Of a DNA stretch of 64,000 bases, positions 12,151 to 24,839 are shown piece by piece. The notes beneath the pieces are model-generated. The model had not been told where the DNA came from and did no database searches. It saw nothing but the letters and a program-made list of their open reading frames with translations. Where the stretch lies: assembly GCF_000699445.3 (NCBI RefSeq), contig NC_067198.1, positions 28,623,536-28,687,535 on the forward strand, read 5' to 3'. A program made the position numbers and the translations under genes. This stretch comes from Schistosoma haematobium (taxonomy: Eukaryota > Platyhelminthes > Trematoda > Strigeidida > Schistosomatidae). Each line of letters starts with the position of its first letter. The stretch's first letter is position 1.

Positions 12151-12959
12151 AATAACTATCCTGGATTTTACTAACCCACTTTGTTGATTACTATTGATGT
12201 GTCGGTTGCTACCATTCACATAGCCTAACTGTATTTTAGTAGATATAATTATCGTAGGGAAAGTAAAGGGAGTGAGAATATAGAAATAAGAAATTTGGTT
12301 CAGTAATACTTGTTAGGTAAAATTAAGATTCACGCAGGTTAACTCATGTCAGCCTTCTCTTACCCTTGTAGTATTTATTTGTTGTACTTTTCAGTTTTTT
12401 AAACAAGGGAACTATAATACAGTAATTAGCCACTGATATTGTTTAGATGTTGTATCCGGTAGCATGTATAGTCAACTGCATTAGACATGATTGATTTCGG
12501 GATGGATATTAAGATTGCCTGGGATTCAGCAACATAAGACTCGTCTAGTAAGTGGTGAATATATTGTAAGGTATTCTTTTGTAAGGCATGTTGCGTCTTT
12601 GCAAATTAAACGGACCAACTTTCTCACTAGCTTTTGATAAACCGTAAACAGACACAGTTGAGTGCATCACAGTGGACCAGTATGCTGTCCTGATGGATGT
12701 TACAAACAGTAAGCTACGATATGTATAGATCATACAATTATCCCATATATTTTAGATTAGAGTAAGAACTAAGTTTTTTTCATGTATATATTTGTCATAC
12801 GTAACTGTGTTCGTGGTCATAACCTGATAACAATTAATTATTTTCCACATTGAGCGATAATATTTTTAGCCGAAATCATATATTTCCAACTGAAAGATAA
12901 CATATTCCTATTTAAACATTAAAAATTAAAAAACACGAAGTTCAGCGAATTTATTATCA

Positions 12960-14087
12960 AGCTGTACAATCATATATGTATAAACATTTTTTGTCCAAGT
13001 ACTAATTCCGTGAGGAAATGCGAACACAAATAACCAATATGACGTAATACGAATAATAACAATAGATTTAGTGAATATAATAAGATGATTAAAAAGTTTT
13101 TGTTACAATAATTAAAGGTCATAGAGGTTTAAAAATAAATAGAGTGATATAAGTATTTATGAATAAAACGATGAGAATATAAGACTTAAGTAAAGGGGAA
13201 TTCAGTAATAATAGTAATGATAAAAATAATATTAATTAGGGCCAAGATAACGATAAGACGTACTTCTTTTGTACACGTAGTTCTAGTTTGAGCTCATGGA
13301 TGGTAAGAGCTTCGACTATTTATTAGGAGATAGATACGAAAATATCTAGGTAGATTTGAACGAATTATATAAACAACCTTAAAATCAAACTGTGGATCCG
13401 TAAAATGATTACAGTCGATTAGGTATCCAAGTATAGAACTAACTGCTTTCCCTTCACCCTTGTAGAACCAAACTGGTATTCGAGCTGAAAGCGAGCGCTG
13501 GCTACGGCCAATGTAACTTGCTCCACAAGAGCAGGTGGACTAGTAGATGCACATGGAGGCAACCAAACGCGGAAGCTTATCTTTTATGGATACAGAAAAT
13601 AAGTCCCTATTGGTGAAGGTTATTCGCAATTTCGCTGCATTAAATGTTCTTTTAATCGCTGTCGTTAGGCGATTATTGATTACGTCAGATGCTCAATCCC
13701 CCTTAAATTCCAGATCAAAAAAAGGGTTTTCCTTTGGGACGGAACAACTAGATTTCCTGTCGCAACTACTTTGGCCTTAATATTATTTTATCATTACTAT
13801 TATTACTGCATTCCCCTTTACTTAAGTCTTGTATTCTCATGGTTTTATCCACAAGTACTCATCATATCACCCTATTTATTTTTAAACCTCTATGACCATT
13901 AATTATTGTAACAAAAACATTTTAATCATCTTATTATATTCACTAAATCTATTGTTATTATTCGTATTACGTAATCTAGTATTACAATCTTTCTATTACG
14001 TCATATTGGTTATTCGTGTTCGCATTTCCTCACGGAATTAGTACTTTGACAAAAAAATTTCATATATATATATACGATTGTACAGCT
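12960..14087 (-). mobile_element. Penelope-like element remnant flanked by inverted arms
   Basis: The left arm (12960-13243) and right arm (13773-14087) are inverted copies of each other over roughly 290 bp with only scattered differences. Landmarks are AGCTGTACAATC at the outer edge, TACTAATTCCGTGAGGAAAT, and TTGGCC at the inner edges. The right arm has about 30 extra bases near 13970-14003 that partly duplicate its neighbour. Between the arms lies a Penelope-like endonuclease remnant on the - strand. The left arm is what follows the coding end; the right arm is an inverted copy of it at the 5' truncation point. Confidence 0.6.
13244..13772 (-). pseudogene. Penelope-like GIY-YIG endonuclease domain, broken
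   Basis: One - strand frame reads TAIKRTFNAAKLRITFTNR, then CSCGASYIGRSQRSLSARI (the GIY-YIG-type core of Penelope-like elements, seen here as SYIGRS), then SSILGYLIDCNHF and VVYIIRSNLPRYFRIYLL. This matches the C-terminal endonuclease linker and tail of Penelope-like retroelements. It is interrupted by a TAG just before the CSCG block and a TGA near the C-terminus, and the N-terminal reverse transcriptase is absent. The + strand 77-codon frame at 13547-13780 is a shadow of it. Confidence 0.65.
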
Positions 14088-16440
14088 AGATATCTTGGGG
14101 AAGTTGCATTTATTCTACCTTTTATTGATTTACGTTACTCTTGGTGTATTAAGAGACTTGTTAAATTGTGACAAAGGGATCTTATCTTTTTTCTGTTATT
14201 TTCATCTTGTCATGCTAATCTGATATGGCAACCTAGGTCAGCGCACATATGTTCGAGAACCTACACTGGTGGTGTCTGGTAGAAATTGACCAAGTGATGC
14301 ATGCGAATGTTATGATGAGTTTCTTTTGAACTTTAAAGTACACAATAATTTCGTAAATGTCTGATTTTAGATTATTATCAACTTTGTTTAATATTTTCAT
14401 AATAATGTTTACTATGAAATACATACGTAAATAATTTCCACATACACCTATCACGTATTCACATCGACTTGGAAACCATAAAAACCCAGGAAAAACATTT
14501 TCTGACCCAATATGTCGCTACTTCCCATTAAATATTTATGAGACTTGTTGTTCTGTTCTAAATTTCTGTACTTGTTTTTTCATAGTCAGTGTAAATAAAC
14601 ATACGATTTATGTCAGTATAATAGAGGTACAGACAGTTCGTATTTTTGTTGTCTTCAATTGTTTAATCATGTGCTTAAGCTTATTATTATTTCGTGTCGT
14701 ACAAACGTACACTGGCATATTTTGGCAATGTAAATATTATAAAATCTATTCAAATAACTGATCTAAGACTTACATTCATGTCAACTGACGTGACCATTGG
14801 GTTGTTTGGTAAAAAAATATTTTTCTTTGTAAACAGTTACATAAATGATGTGCTTTAGATAAAGACGTAATATTTGAGTTGATTGTAGGCAATTGAGTTT
14901 ACTTTAACAAACCTTAACATAATTTTCCTATTTAGAAACCACATGAACATACATGACTCAGTCAGTGTGAGATAATGACAGAAATATGTGGATTTAACAA
15001 CAAAAATAAAACAATCATATCTTATTAAAATTATTTTAAGTATTTTCTTTTAGTTAGACTATCAATCAAGTTTCGAATAAACTTTAACTCCAACGATCTC
15101 ATCACCGATTATTCAACAACTCGTAACTAATCTGAGCCGTAATAAAAGTACGATGTTTATTTCGAGGTATAAAGCGCATGTTTATTAGATTACTTGGGTC
15201 GTGACAAAGTTTAATAATAGTGTTCGACGGACCTAAATAAATTGACTAGAAGGACAAACTTTATGGGACGTTTTATTTTCGAGGGATGACACATACGATT
15301 TCTCTAAACCTATAGGTCAGCTAGTTATAATTAAGACGGAGCCTAGGACGAATGTTTTCACTTCCACATTGGTACAGTAAGATGAGATTATTAGAATAAC
15401 TACTAAGGTAGTAGTTTTAGTACTAAATATTGTAAACAAAGTTATGCGCCAACAGCTACACAAAATGATTCAAGGCAGCACACGGAACGAATGGAGGTTC
15501 GGAGAACTTTACTTTTTCCTAGTCATATATGTGACCGGTTTATTTTATTGGATAATTTCATAATCAGCCAACAACACGGTTGAGATTTTTTCCGCCATGT
15601 AAGGAAGAAAATACAAGACGTCTCCAGGATTGTGAAATAAAACAAACTATATAGAAACATCTATCAGCGCATTTCGAACACAAACTGCTCAAAATCTACA
15701 ATACTTCAATCTTGGGGAGCGACAAAATGACTAAATACAACAATACGTGTTTATTTACACCATAATATTAGTTACAAATGCGTTCAAGACTACACTACGT
15801 GTTACTAATTTAACGATTCTCACGGTAACCAATTAATGTCCATTGAATGGAGCCCACTGAAGGCAATTTGTTTTAAATGTATCCACTAACCACCTGTGGT
15901 ATTTGTACTAACTGATTATTGTTTTGTACTTGATTGACCGCTTACTACGAGTTACAAATACAATGCGTTCATTCGTGCTCATCTAGTTCTACCTGCCTTA
16001 ACTTGCACCATTTCGGGAATTTCTAGTTACCATCTCGAAGGAGTACTTCAGAGTTAGACAATGTCCCCTAGTAACATATCCTGTGATTTCATCTGAGGTC
16101 AACCCCCGTGAAATTTAGCTCTGATGCAAACACAATCCCAATCCTCTCCGCTGGGTGTAAACAGTACCATCCAAGCATACGATGACAATGATTAGTGCAA
16201 TAGCTACCAGCAGAATGTATGAGCTTTGACACCTCCCACTCGGATTTGTAGCTAATCATGTTCATCTATCATACATATGTGAACTTCAGATATTTAGCAC
16301 GTTTAGAGGGTTGAACAACTGGCCGATTCGCGACAATCTCATACACCAGCATTAGTGAATACAACTATTTTGTATGTCGAGTCAGTCTACTGTACTTTCA
16401 AAATACGGAGAAAATCGAGGTTTCAGTTTGGGAAGGACAG
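14088..16440. other. No feature recognised
   Basis: AT-rich sequence with no exon, RNA gene or repeat that I can support. Confidence 0.4.
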
Positions 16441-16720
16441 GAGGCTCGATGGCCTATGTTAGTCCTGACAATGGTGGTCTCTCAGTTGATCCAACTTTCT
16501 TTTGAAAGAGTCGACGGATGGAGCCTCAACCACGTGCTGAGGTAGTGAATTCCACTCGTTGATGATTCGATGGGAAAGTCGATAGTCAGCTGACAAGTAA
16601 TTTGTTCTCGGCTTATGAACTTTTTTGGTGTCCTCGTAAATTCTCTGTTTTGGAAGACAAGAAAAATGAGGGCATGAACATGATAAAAAGCGCTAAGGAA
16701 CTACGGGCTTTGTAGGACGA
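16440..16720 (+). repeat. Interspersed repeat fragment (type shared with 24590-24830)
   Basis: Both stretches contain a corresponding run: CAAGTTGCC/CAACTTTC followed by TTGAA(G/A), then GAATTCCA, and further on a shared stretch that translates to related residues (RELFVFGG against NSLFWKTR). This suggests a dispersed repeat, perhaps part of a non-LTR element, but I cannot name it and the ends are guesses. Confidence 0.3.
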
Positions 16721-18373
16721 TGGGATGTCCAATAAAGTTTATTTCTTTCTGCCACAAATTTAAAACGACTGACACTTGTCAATAATATAAAAGTACCGTT
16801 GCCCCCATATCACTCAAGTAAATGCAAACGATTTTATGATTGCGGCTAACCGAACTAGCACACTCTTTCTTATGATCATCAGACGTCCTTGATATTCCTG
16901 GTAGTAGCTTCTAGCAACAAATTTATTTGGAATTAATCAATAGTATTTAGTTGCGCAGTCGAGTCTCGCACTAATAACTCAACCTTCTAGGGTACTGAAT
17001 GTACAAACACACCCTGACATAATATTAAACCTAAACACTGACCTGTACGAACGCTTAAAGTTTTTAGCCTTCTGTGGAGTTTGTTTGCTTTTTGTCGTTG
17101 CTACATGTATGTCTTTCAGAGCTACCACTAGTAGATATTGTTTGAGTTGAGTAGCGGATTTCGAAGGAAAATCGGATGACATTGCTCCTAATAACAACAA
17201 GACTATATATTGACGGAGACTCCTTCCCGGGACATGATATTGGACACAAACCGAAGCAGGAATTACAATGAGCATAGGAATGTCCATGATATTAATGGCC
17301 TACGGTATCCGCGAGTTATATCAGTGAAACAAAGTTATGACATTATTTAAAAGTACCAAATGTAAAACTTGTTTGCTATTGCTTGGGAAAGCTAGGTTGT
17401 CACTACATAACACTGTCGGCCCGTCTGATCAAGAACCAGATATTAGTAACACAAAACATTCTAATACACGATGGGAATGAAGACCCACCACAACATAAAA
17501 TTAGTGATACAAATAGGATGATGCTTAAGGTATTTTTGTCGCCTTTGCTCTGTTAAACACACAATATTTGATCATATCATTTGTTTGTTTTCCTTTCTAT
17601 CTGCTTATTAAACAGTAGTAGCGCAACTGAACAAAGTACACCAGTTTTATTGCCGTTTTTATATTTCAAGTAAATCCTGAGAGTTTATCATTCCTTGAAT
17701 TAAAATCTACCTAGTTAAATGACAACCCAATATTTTTTGATAACTAGTTTCGAGGTACATTTTCAAATTTTCTAATGAAAACTTAACACTTACAGAGCTA
17801 ACCAGGCCGAAATTGTCAAAGCAGTTCAACAAAAGCATTAATCCGAGGATTATAGCATATTGCATATTGACGAAAGCCAAGAAGGTACAATGCCGAATTC
17901 TCGAGTAGTGGCTTGAAAGTATGGTGGTTACGAAGAAAGCTGATAGTCCAAGACTCCATTTTATATGGGATCATGGGGGAGCTACGATGCTTCAAGGTAG
18001 GATACAACAGCTATCTAGGTGTGTTTTCTCTTAATTGTTGGAGGGAATCGTCCCCAAGTTTCCCTCCATTTGATCCAAAAACTACACACAGTACGCATGG
18101 AGATTAGGTCCACACAACAACTACTTTTCGAAACAAATCTAGCTTTCAGCGTGAAAACGGTGACAAGATAAATTTTTCCATCGAAATTTTGTAGTAATCA
18201 AAAAACCAGATTCCCGAGTGTTTTTTTCCGCTACAAATACAAAAAATGAGGATGACACTAGCAGACTTATGACGGTTTTCTAGACTGAATGCAGATTATA
18301 CTCTTTTTGAGCAGAAAAAGTAGCGAAAATTCTAGAGTTTTATCATTCACATAACTTTGTGTCTTCTGTTGTA
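16721..18373. other. No gene recognised
   Basis: Contains a 102-codon - strand frame at 16979-17287 and smaller ones. None has a motif, splice context or composition that supports a gene. Otherwise nothing recognisable. Confidence 0.4.
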
Positions 18374-18788
18374 CTAAGCCTTTAGTGCCGCTTTTGTGTG
18401 TTCTTGTTGAAGTTTTTGTTGTAATTTGCTTATCTGTTCTCGGCAATTCTCCTGCTGTTTTTCCAGTTCTTTTATCCTGTCATCGTGACGTTTTCTAAAA
18501 TGCCGGATGAATATGACAACTGAGTTCTTACATTTCAGATGTTATGTAGCTTATCCTTTTACTGACTGTTTCTTTAGCTTCAGATAAGTCCTGTTTGACT
18601 AAAACTGGACCAACAAGTTTGTATATAGCATTGGATTCATTTAATAATCCAAAGTCTTCAATAACATTTTCATTTTCAGAAAGTTGGGCAGATAACTGAC
18701 GATGGAGCTGGAAAATCTTCTGTATTTCTTTTTGGATACCTTGTGCTTTTTCTATTTCTGCATTCAATCGCTTATAAACAGGCTCCAT
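18374..18788 (-). CDS. PFDN6: Prefoldin subunit 6
   Basis: A beta-type subunit of the hexameric prefoldin complex, which captures unfolded actin and tubulin and passes them to the CCT chaperonin in the cytosol. Exon 1 is 18788-18532 and exon 2 is 18494-18374, joined across a 37-nt intron to give 125 aa against about 129 in human. Recognisable blocks are the N-terminal coil (EIEKAQGIQKEIQK), the beta-hairpin centre SNAIYKLVGPVLVKQDLSEA with VSKRISYITSEI, and the C-terminal coil (RIKELEKQQENCREQISKLQ to KAALKA). The Met at 18788 aligns with the start of known PFDN6 proteins. All conserved regions are intact, so the gene looks functional. No neighbour relates to its role. Confidence 0.95.
18495..18531 (-). 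other. 37-nt intron of PFDN6
   Basis: On the - strand it reads GTAAGAACTC...CATTTTAG. Removing it restores the conserved ITSEIKR junction: AT from exon 1 plus A from exon 2 gives the Ile codon. Without splicing the frame stops almost at once. Confidence 0.92.
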
Positions 18789-19174
18789 CGCCTAATTTGT
18801 GTAACGAAGTATTTACTTGATGTCTGGAGAGCTGTATGGATCAGTTGAAGGCTAGGGTTATACAAAAAAGACATTAGTAACCGGCGATTTGTAATTTGGA
18901 TATACAGAACATCTTATTTCAAGAAAAACAGCACTTACGATAAACATAACAAAAATAGGACTCAGGAAATAATCAACAGTTAGCATTTGAAATTTAATTT
19001 TTTTATGGGTCAACTTGTACCGGCCTTATTGTTCACAAATTAATTGACATAGTGCCGGATATTTGATTTCCCATCTATATAACTGTAACAATCACTTAAT
19101 TTCGTATTCATATATCAAGACAGACATGCCTTGTGTACCAAAATGTTTAGACTTGATATATTACATAAAACTGC

Positions 19175-19345
19175 AAGAAGTTGGTTTAAAGGTCAAACAC
19201 TCGCAACAGAACTTGGAAATCCTGGGTTCAAATCCACATTTAGAATCACGAGTGCGCACAGTTGAGAAACCGCATAATGCGACGAGATTACAGTTTAGTG
19301 TTTTCTGGCTTTCAACGATTGTATAAGACCAGTTCATGATGCAAA
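19175..19345 (+). repeat. tRNA-derived SINE copy
   Basis: A-box-like TGGTTTAAAGGTCAAACAC (19182-19200) and B box GGTTCAAATCC (19225-19235), followed by a body with GAGTGCGCACAGTTGAG and CATAATGCGACGAGAT, the arrangement of the common schistosome tRNA-related SINEs. It sits just upstream of an RTE fragment. The 87-codon frame at 19063-19326 is a by-product. Confidence 0.6.
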
Positions 19346-19454
19346 CTATAAAACAGGATTTTTAAATAAAGAGAGAAACGATGACGAATATCTTTGATAT
19401 TGTTGTTTAAACACAAGTTAAGTAACTTGCCTACAATAAATCTGGACCGAGAAG

Positions 19455-20395
19455 CCTGATGGTCGGAGCAGGTCATTGAGTCTGTTGCCTGAAGAAAGAC
19501 TTCTCAACCTTGAGTATGCGGATGACATTGTCTCACTGTGCGGTAATACCCAAGCTATGCGATGCGCACTCAATCAGTTGGCAATTAGTGTCCGTAGGTA
19601 TGGTATGTGCCTTCGGCTTCGAAGTGCAAGGTACTTCTATAAAACTTGCAGGACCCTGATCCTGCACTCACCATGGGTAGTGAGCAGATAGAAGTAGTCG
19701 AGAAGTTCGTATATCTGGGTAGCTGTATAAGTGCTGGTGGTGGCGTGAATGATCAGATCGATTTGCGTATAGTGAAAGCCAGAGTGACTTATGCCAATCG
19801 GGGCCATCTTTGACACCGTTATGTTAGTCTGGCTGTCAAATATCGGACTCACAATGCATCGGTGAGTAGTTTGGTGCTATGCTTGTGAGACCTGACCTCT
19901 TCGAGTTGAGGATGTTAGACGACTCTCTGTGTTTGATCATCGTTGTCTCAGAAGGATTGTTGACATCCAGTGAAATACCATATTAGTAATGTAGAAGTTC
20001 GGCATCGTGTGTTCGGGCACAGCGACATGAAAGAAAGGTGTACATGACTGGCTTCTGTTGGTCCTTTACGACTCCGTGGTTGGGGTCCCAGAGATTCTGC
20101 AACAAAATGGCTTGGTGCGTTACTAGACACAGATTAGAAGCCAGTGGCGGTCCTGCTGTAACTTTCTTCATAAAAATGGTCAATTCTTTGAATGAAAGAA
20201 TTCTTTTTCCTAACTGAACTCTTTCTCCTATTATATCATACTCATACTAATTTCCGTTCGTTGTTCATTTTTTTATTATACGCACTTTACATTATCTATT
20301 TCTTCAGAGTTTCATTGTTATCATGTGGAGTATATGTATTTGGTACTCTTTGTACCAATATTTATGTATTCAAATAAATGAACAAATCTGGATTA
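19455..20395 (+). mobile_element. 5'-truncated RTE-type retrotransposon with decayed RT
   Basis: An open stretch at 19476-19691 encodes the second half of a reverse transcriptase. LEYADDIVSLCGN is motif C with the catalytic Asp pair, followed by a VRRYGMCL block. After a frameshift come EVVEKFVYLGSCISAGGG, then VEVRHRVFGH and WGPRDSATKWLG of the C-terminal tail. The copy ends with TTGTACCAATATTTATGTAT and CAAATAAATGAAC at about 20383. The polymerase is dead through frameshifts, stops and 5' truncation. The same 3' end recurs at 41541-41575. Confidence 0.65.
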
Positions 20396-20949
20396 GTTCC
20401 ACACTTTATATGAACAGAGGCGGGAAATCGACAGAATAAAAGCAAGGGTAAAAAACAGTACTGCTAATTACAGCAGAAAACCGAACTTAAGAAATATAAA
20501 TAAGAATAAAACCGGGAAGTGAAAAGTACTGAATAGGAATGAAGGTTAGGATGGGAAGGGACAAAAAGGATAGGTGAGTTTGTACTAGAATGAACCTAGT
20601 TAGAAAACAAGTACTTGGTTACACTGCTTAGACCATCAATAAACGTCTATTCAGACCGATATCAGGTACTGATTGAAATGCTTTAAACACTCTTTCACCT
20701 AGGTTACCGCTACCTAATTCTCTAATCCCAACATGTGTCGCTTTTATTGTCATTATTATCATTATTTAAGCACGTAAAATCTAGTACAATAAAGAACCAA
20801 AAGTAGAATTAACCGCATAAAGTACAGTTTTTCCCGGTTAACAATACAAAAGAAACAAACCAAAAATATTTCAGTTAAAGAAGTTCCTCTGACATTTATG
20901 AAGAATGTGAGGGAAAATTACAAAATTATCTCTACTCGTTGCTACATTG

Positions 20950-21600
20950 ACCTGTCCGACGTCTTAAACCACTGAGTTGCACCGAATTTACAACCGGAAG
21001 CAAGTCCAAATGGACTAACGGATGCCACTTCTATACAGTTTCTCCACAGACTCTGGAGCCGTTTCATAAACTGACCACTTATCCGCTTCTTTCAATCAGT
21101 CCCAGAGTTTATGTGAAAGTTGCTGAGATTACATTCGTAAAACACGTCCAAGACAGAGGTCAGTGTTCCAAAGTAGTGAAACTAACTGAGATATCACAAC
21201 TGAACCCAAGAACACATCCCGGACTTCGGCATTACTGATAAGGTTGTCGCTGGATGCTAGAAATCCTCCTGTGACAATTGGGATCGAATAGTCACAAACC
21301 ATTAACTAGGAGGTCATGTTTCAATAATAGGGCGAGACTCTTCTCACCAACACGTTATAGACCCGGTTTTTCATAACCAGACTAACATTACGATGGCATC
21401 GAACATAGCCCAGATCGTTACTCACCCCACCACCAACGCTCACACAACTACCAAAGTATACGAGTTTTTTGACGATTTCTAATGACTTTTCACCAAAAGT
21501 AGGTGCAGGCACAGGATTCCGGCAATCTTTTAAAATTATTGTTTCTAGAAGGTGAAAAGCGCTTACCATACCTACGGACATCGGTTGTATTTGTCTCTTG
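20950..21600 (-). mobile_element. RTE-type fragment, RT C-terminus
   Basis: The - strand frame at 21581-21321 contains EIVKKLVYFGSCVSVGGGVS, parallel to FVYLGSCISAGGGV in the copy at 19.5-20.4 kb, then MKNRVYNVLVRRV. Downstream, with several frame breaks, come TDWKKRISGQFMKR and a VASVSPFGLASG-like tail. It is a decayed copy of a related element lying opposite to the previous one. Boundaries uncertain. Confidence 0.55.
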
Positions 21601-23574
21601 CTAGATAACTACCATAACAAATCAATCTACTGAAAGTACCTGCTACTGAAAACTGGAAACCTAAGCGTGTCATCAATAAACATGCTTTAAGACGATACCG
21701 TTCATTAATTAATGGTCATTACTAAATGAAAACATATGCCAATTCTAGAACAAGTTACCCCACCAATAAACCATATAATTTATATAGAAGTGCTGAAATT
21801 TAATAGAGAGCCGACGAACATTGTTTGCTTAAGTGTTGCGAAAAAGGTAGTGAGAATTTGACGGATATTTTTATCCAGCTTTGCATATTAAATCCTTACT
21901 TTTGTAGTAGTTTGTCCTGGATTTTAAAAATAAGTAATCTAACCTTTTAAGTCTCGGGAGATGGAATGAGACCTCATGACTGCAGCAAATGGTGTCACCA
22001 AACATGATTTTGAATTCCGTTACTCACTAACGGCGTTATAGACAATTCTAGCTGATAATGGTGTGTTGATCTAAAAAAAATCTCCGATGCCAGAGGGGAT
22101 AGATCAGTTGACTATCACATAAAAACCTCCCAAGAACAAACGAAATACTTTGAAAAACACAGGACATATAGTCAATAACAATTATGATGTACCGTTGAGA
22201 ACTATGTTTAAAAACTCAATAAGACTTTAGTAATAAACTAATGTACAAATTATGAACCCTCAAGGGGAGATGTATAGAACACCCAAATAACTGTATAGTG
22301 GAATAACGGGATTGTTTATGTAGTGACGCATCCCTAGAAGAAGTGAACTGGTGTTAGGCAGTCAGAGGTAAACGGTGACTACACTGAGACTTTACTAACA
22401 GTTTTCTATCAGCACTAAAGGACCAGGAAAGCATGACACTGGTTACTACTCAGTGATCAATCAATTGTACAAGTAAACACTGCTCCCCGTGGATTAACTA
22501 CCTTCAAAATGTCTTTACACACGAACTACCCAAGAAGACACAATTAGTCACTGAATCACTGCCAAGGAAAAAAACTGTAGTGGTGATTAGCCATGATGAC
22601 GTATTTCTAAACTAGATGAAAACAGAGTAGGTTAACTAAAAGCTGTTTGATTTGAAAACACTACTTAATAGAGTAATCCAGGTGAAGGCTCTGAGCGCAA
22701 ATTTCTACAGGCAATTGACCTCCCTGGTTTAGTGCATTCATAAATTGTATTGTATACCAAAGATATCAAGATATGGAGGTAGACGTCAAACCAGGACGGC
22801 AGCATTAAGGTCCAGAAAATACAGCCAAATAACAAAACTAGCCTGAATTCTGGAGCTAAAGATATCGTTGGTACTTTCCAACATGGTTCACGCTAACCAT
22901 CAAAGTACTCATAAGTACATATTTAATAACACCAAGTTACTTTTTGTCCAAGTAGTGATCTAAGAGTTATGAAAAGTCAACGCTTTTAAACCACTGTAAC
23001 TTGTCGATCAGTAACTCAGAAAACTTTCAGGATCATTTGATCTATATGTGCAGCATTTAGCCACTTACATGCAAAGACTGTATATGCTTTTCGTAAACTC
23101 CATTACTGTATGCACTCAGCTACCCCATGACTGACAAACTCTAATGAATTGGAATAGGTTTAGAGAGCAGTTTTCCGAGACCTTAAAAACTGTGTATAGC
23201 AACAAATCAGCCGAATACCAACCCTTCCACAACATCTGGGACCTGAGGTGATTATCGCCATTTTCAAACAATTTAATAGTTATTTCCCATTCGACAATCA
23301 TATTTATCCTTATAGAACACATTAAACCTGGGGAGATACAAAAGTCCGGAAACCATCAGATCATCTGCAAGTGAAGTTACTTCACTTAGGATATGGTTAC
23401 AGCTATTTCATTACATGTACTCAGTGTTAGATCAATCAACAGACCATTACCAACAGAACTAACATTTGGCTTTTACTCTTTCCAATAACATGTCTCTAAA
23501 TCGTCCGCAATGGCGAAGGTACTTTTATCTAGTCTTCCATCAGATCCTGGTCTTCTAAATTTCTTTATAATTCC
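21601..23574. other. No feature recognised
   Basis: AT-rich intergenic sequence. Short frames such as 23116-23322 show no support as genes. Confidence 0.4.
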
Positions 23575-23745
23575 AGTAATTCTAAAATTGCATGTTGGAT
23601 GGCTAGTTTTTCTACTTCCAACAATACAGTTATCGCCTCTACTACTTTCGAATTTGCTCTGACAATTTGATCTTGCTGTGCTAATGGAATATGGTGACTT
23701 GAACCGATGTACACACATGTCAAGTCCTATTTTGCGTTTAACTGA
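23575..23745 (+). mobile_element. 5'-truncated RTE copy, 3' UTR only
   Basis: Contains CTGTGCTAATGGAATATGGT and GACTTGAACCGATGTACA, then a TTTAACTGAC tail, the same 3' UTR as at 40629-40894 read on the opposite strand. No coding part and no clear target duplication. Confidence 0.5.
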
Positions 23746-24258
23746 CTTTTATTCTTTAACCCGTCTTAAATTTGAGTAGATAAACTACTCTAAACATAAG
23801 ACAGCGAACTACTTCAGTTAAGTTTCAAACAAACTAAGGAGTACCTAGCTGGTATCAGAAATTCGTCACTGCTGGTCATTCATCGTACTTTACAACTATG
23901 CCGAATGTCATAGTTACCACGATCCAAAAATCAGGACCTAAGTCCACTAATATAGTTAGAGATGAAGTCGTAAACAATTAGACAGGTGAAGATACTACGC
24001 AAGCCATTACGAAAGCCGTGAAGGATGCTTCAAGAACGTGGTGCTTGTGTGCATAACACGGTTCTAGAAACTTCCTAATCGATGATAAACTAGCTAGCGA
24101 TGGGACATCAATCTCGGACGCAATTCCCGTCTATAAGAGAATATAGACTTCCTGAAAAGAGTTCTGTGCAAATGAAACTCTAAAAATGCTAAGCTTATCG
24201 TACGATAGATGGCCGTGGCCTTCGAAGATTTCCCTAAAATAGGGAGATTGGGCAGGTG

Positions 24259-24322
24259 GTGGACCCAGATAAGGTTTCTGTCCCATATTATGCATTGGAA
24301 TAGAAACCTTATCTAGGTCCAC
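24259..24322. repeat. Near-perfect 21-bp inverted repeat (hairpin)
   Basis: GTGGACCCAGATAAGGTTTC begins the left arm (24259-24279). The right arm (24302-24322) is its reverse complement with one difference, leaving a 22-base loop. No gene contains it. It may be a small RNA precursor, a MITE end or chance. Confidence 0.7.
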
Positions 24323-24589
24323 AACTAATTCTATTTATAAAGGTTCGAAAGTTATTCATCTATATTCACATCAATGAGCCTAATTAGGTACAGAAAAGGC
24401 ACATACAATATGCAAACGCGCGGAAAATCAAGCCCAGCGCCAGTCCAAATGGTTCAAATGGTTCAAATGGTTGTGGACGGAATAGAAGAAGCTTTCGCTT
24501 AACAGGCTTCCGTGTCTAGTAGCAGGGGATCACCAAATCCTCCAGGCAGGAACCTAGGTATGTTAACAATAAAAGAGGAAAAGAAATTG

Positions 24590-24830
24590 GTAAATCATAG
24601 TGCGATGCTGTCCTTGGTCCTTAAGAATAGGTCAAGTTGCCTCTTGAAGGACTCCTGAGAAGTCGCTTGGACTAGCTCGGCCGGCAGCGAATTCCAGCTT
24701 TTGACAACTCTTAAGGAGTAGAAGTTGTGTCAGTGTGTGTAGGTCGAAACGTCCAAAGTTTTTTAGTCGAAATCAGAGAATTATTTGTTTTTGGAGGCGA
24801 GCTTTTGGTTATGGCAAGGTAACGATACCC
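24590..24830 (+). repeat. Interspersed repeat fragment (type shared with 16440-16720)
   Basis: Holds the same run as the other copy (TTGCCTCTTGAAGGACTCC, then GAATTCCA, then a stretch translating to RELFVFGGE). It lies directly beyond the 3' end of the CR1 copy on the - strand and could belong to it. Unidentified. Confidence 0.3.
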
Positions 24831-24839
24831 GTCATATTA

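Noticed and set aside
16979..17287. 102-codon - strand frame
   Set aside because: No family similarity, no splice context, and an overlapping second frame of similar quality.
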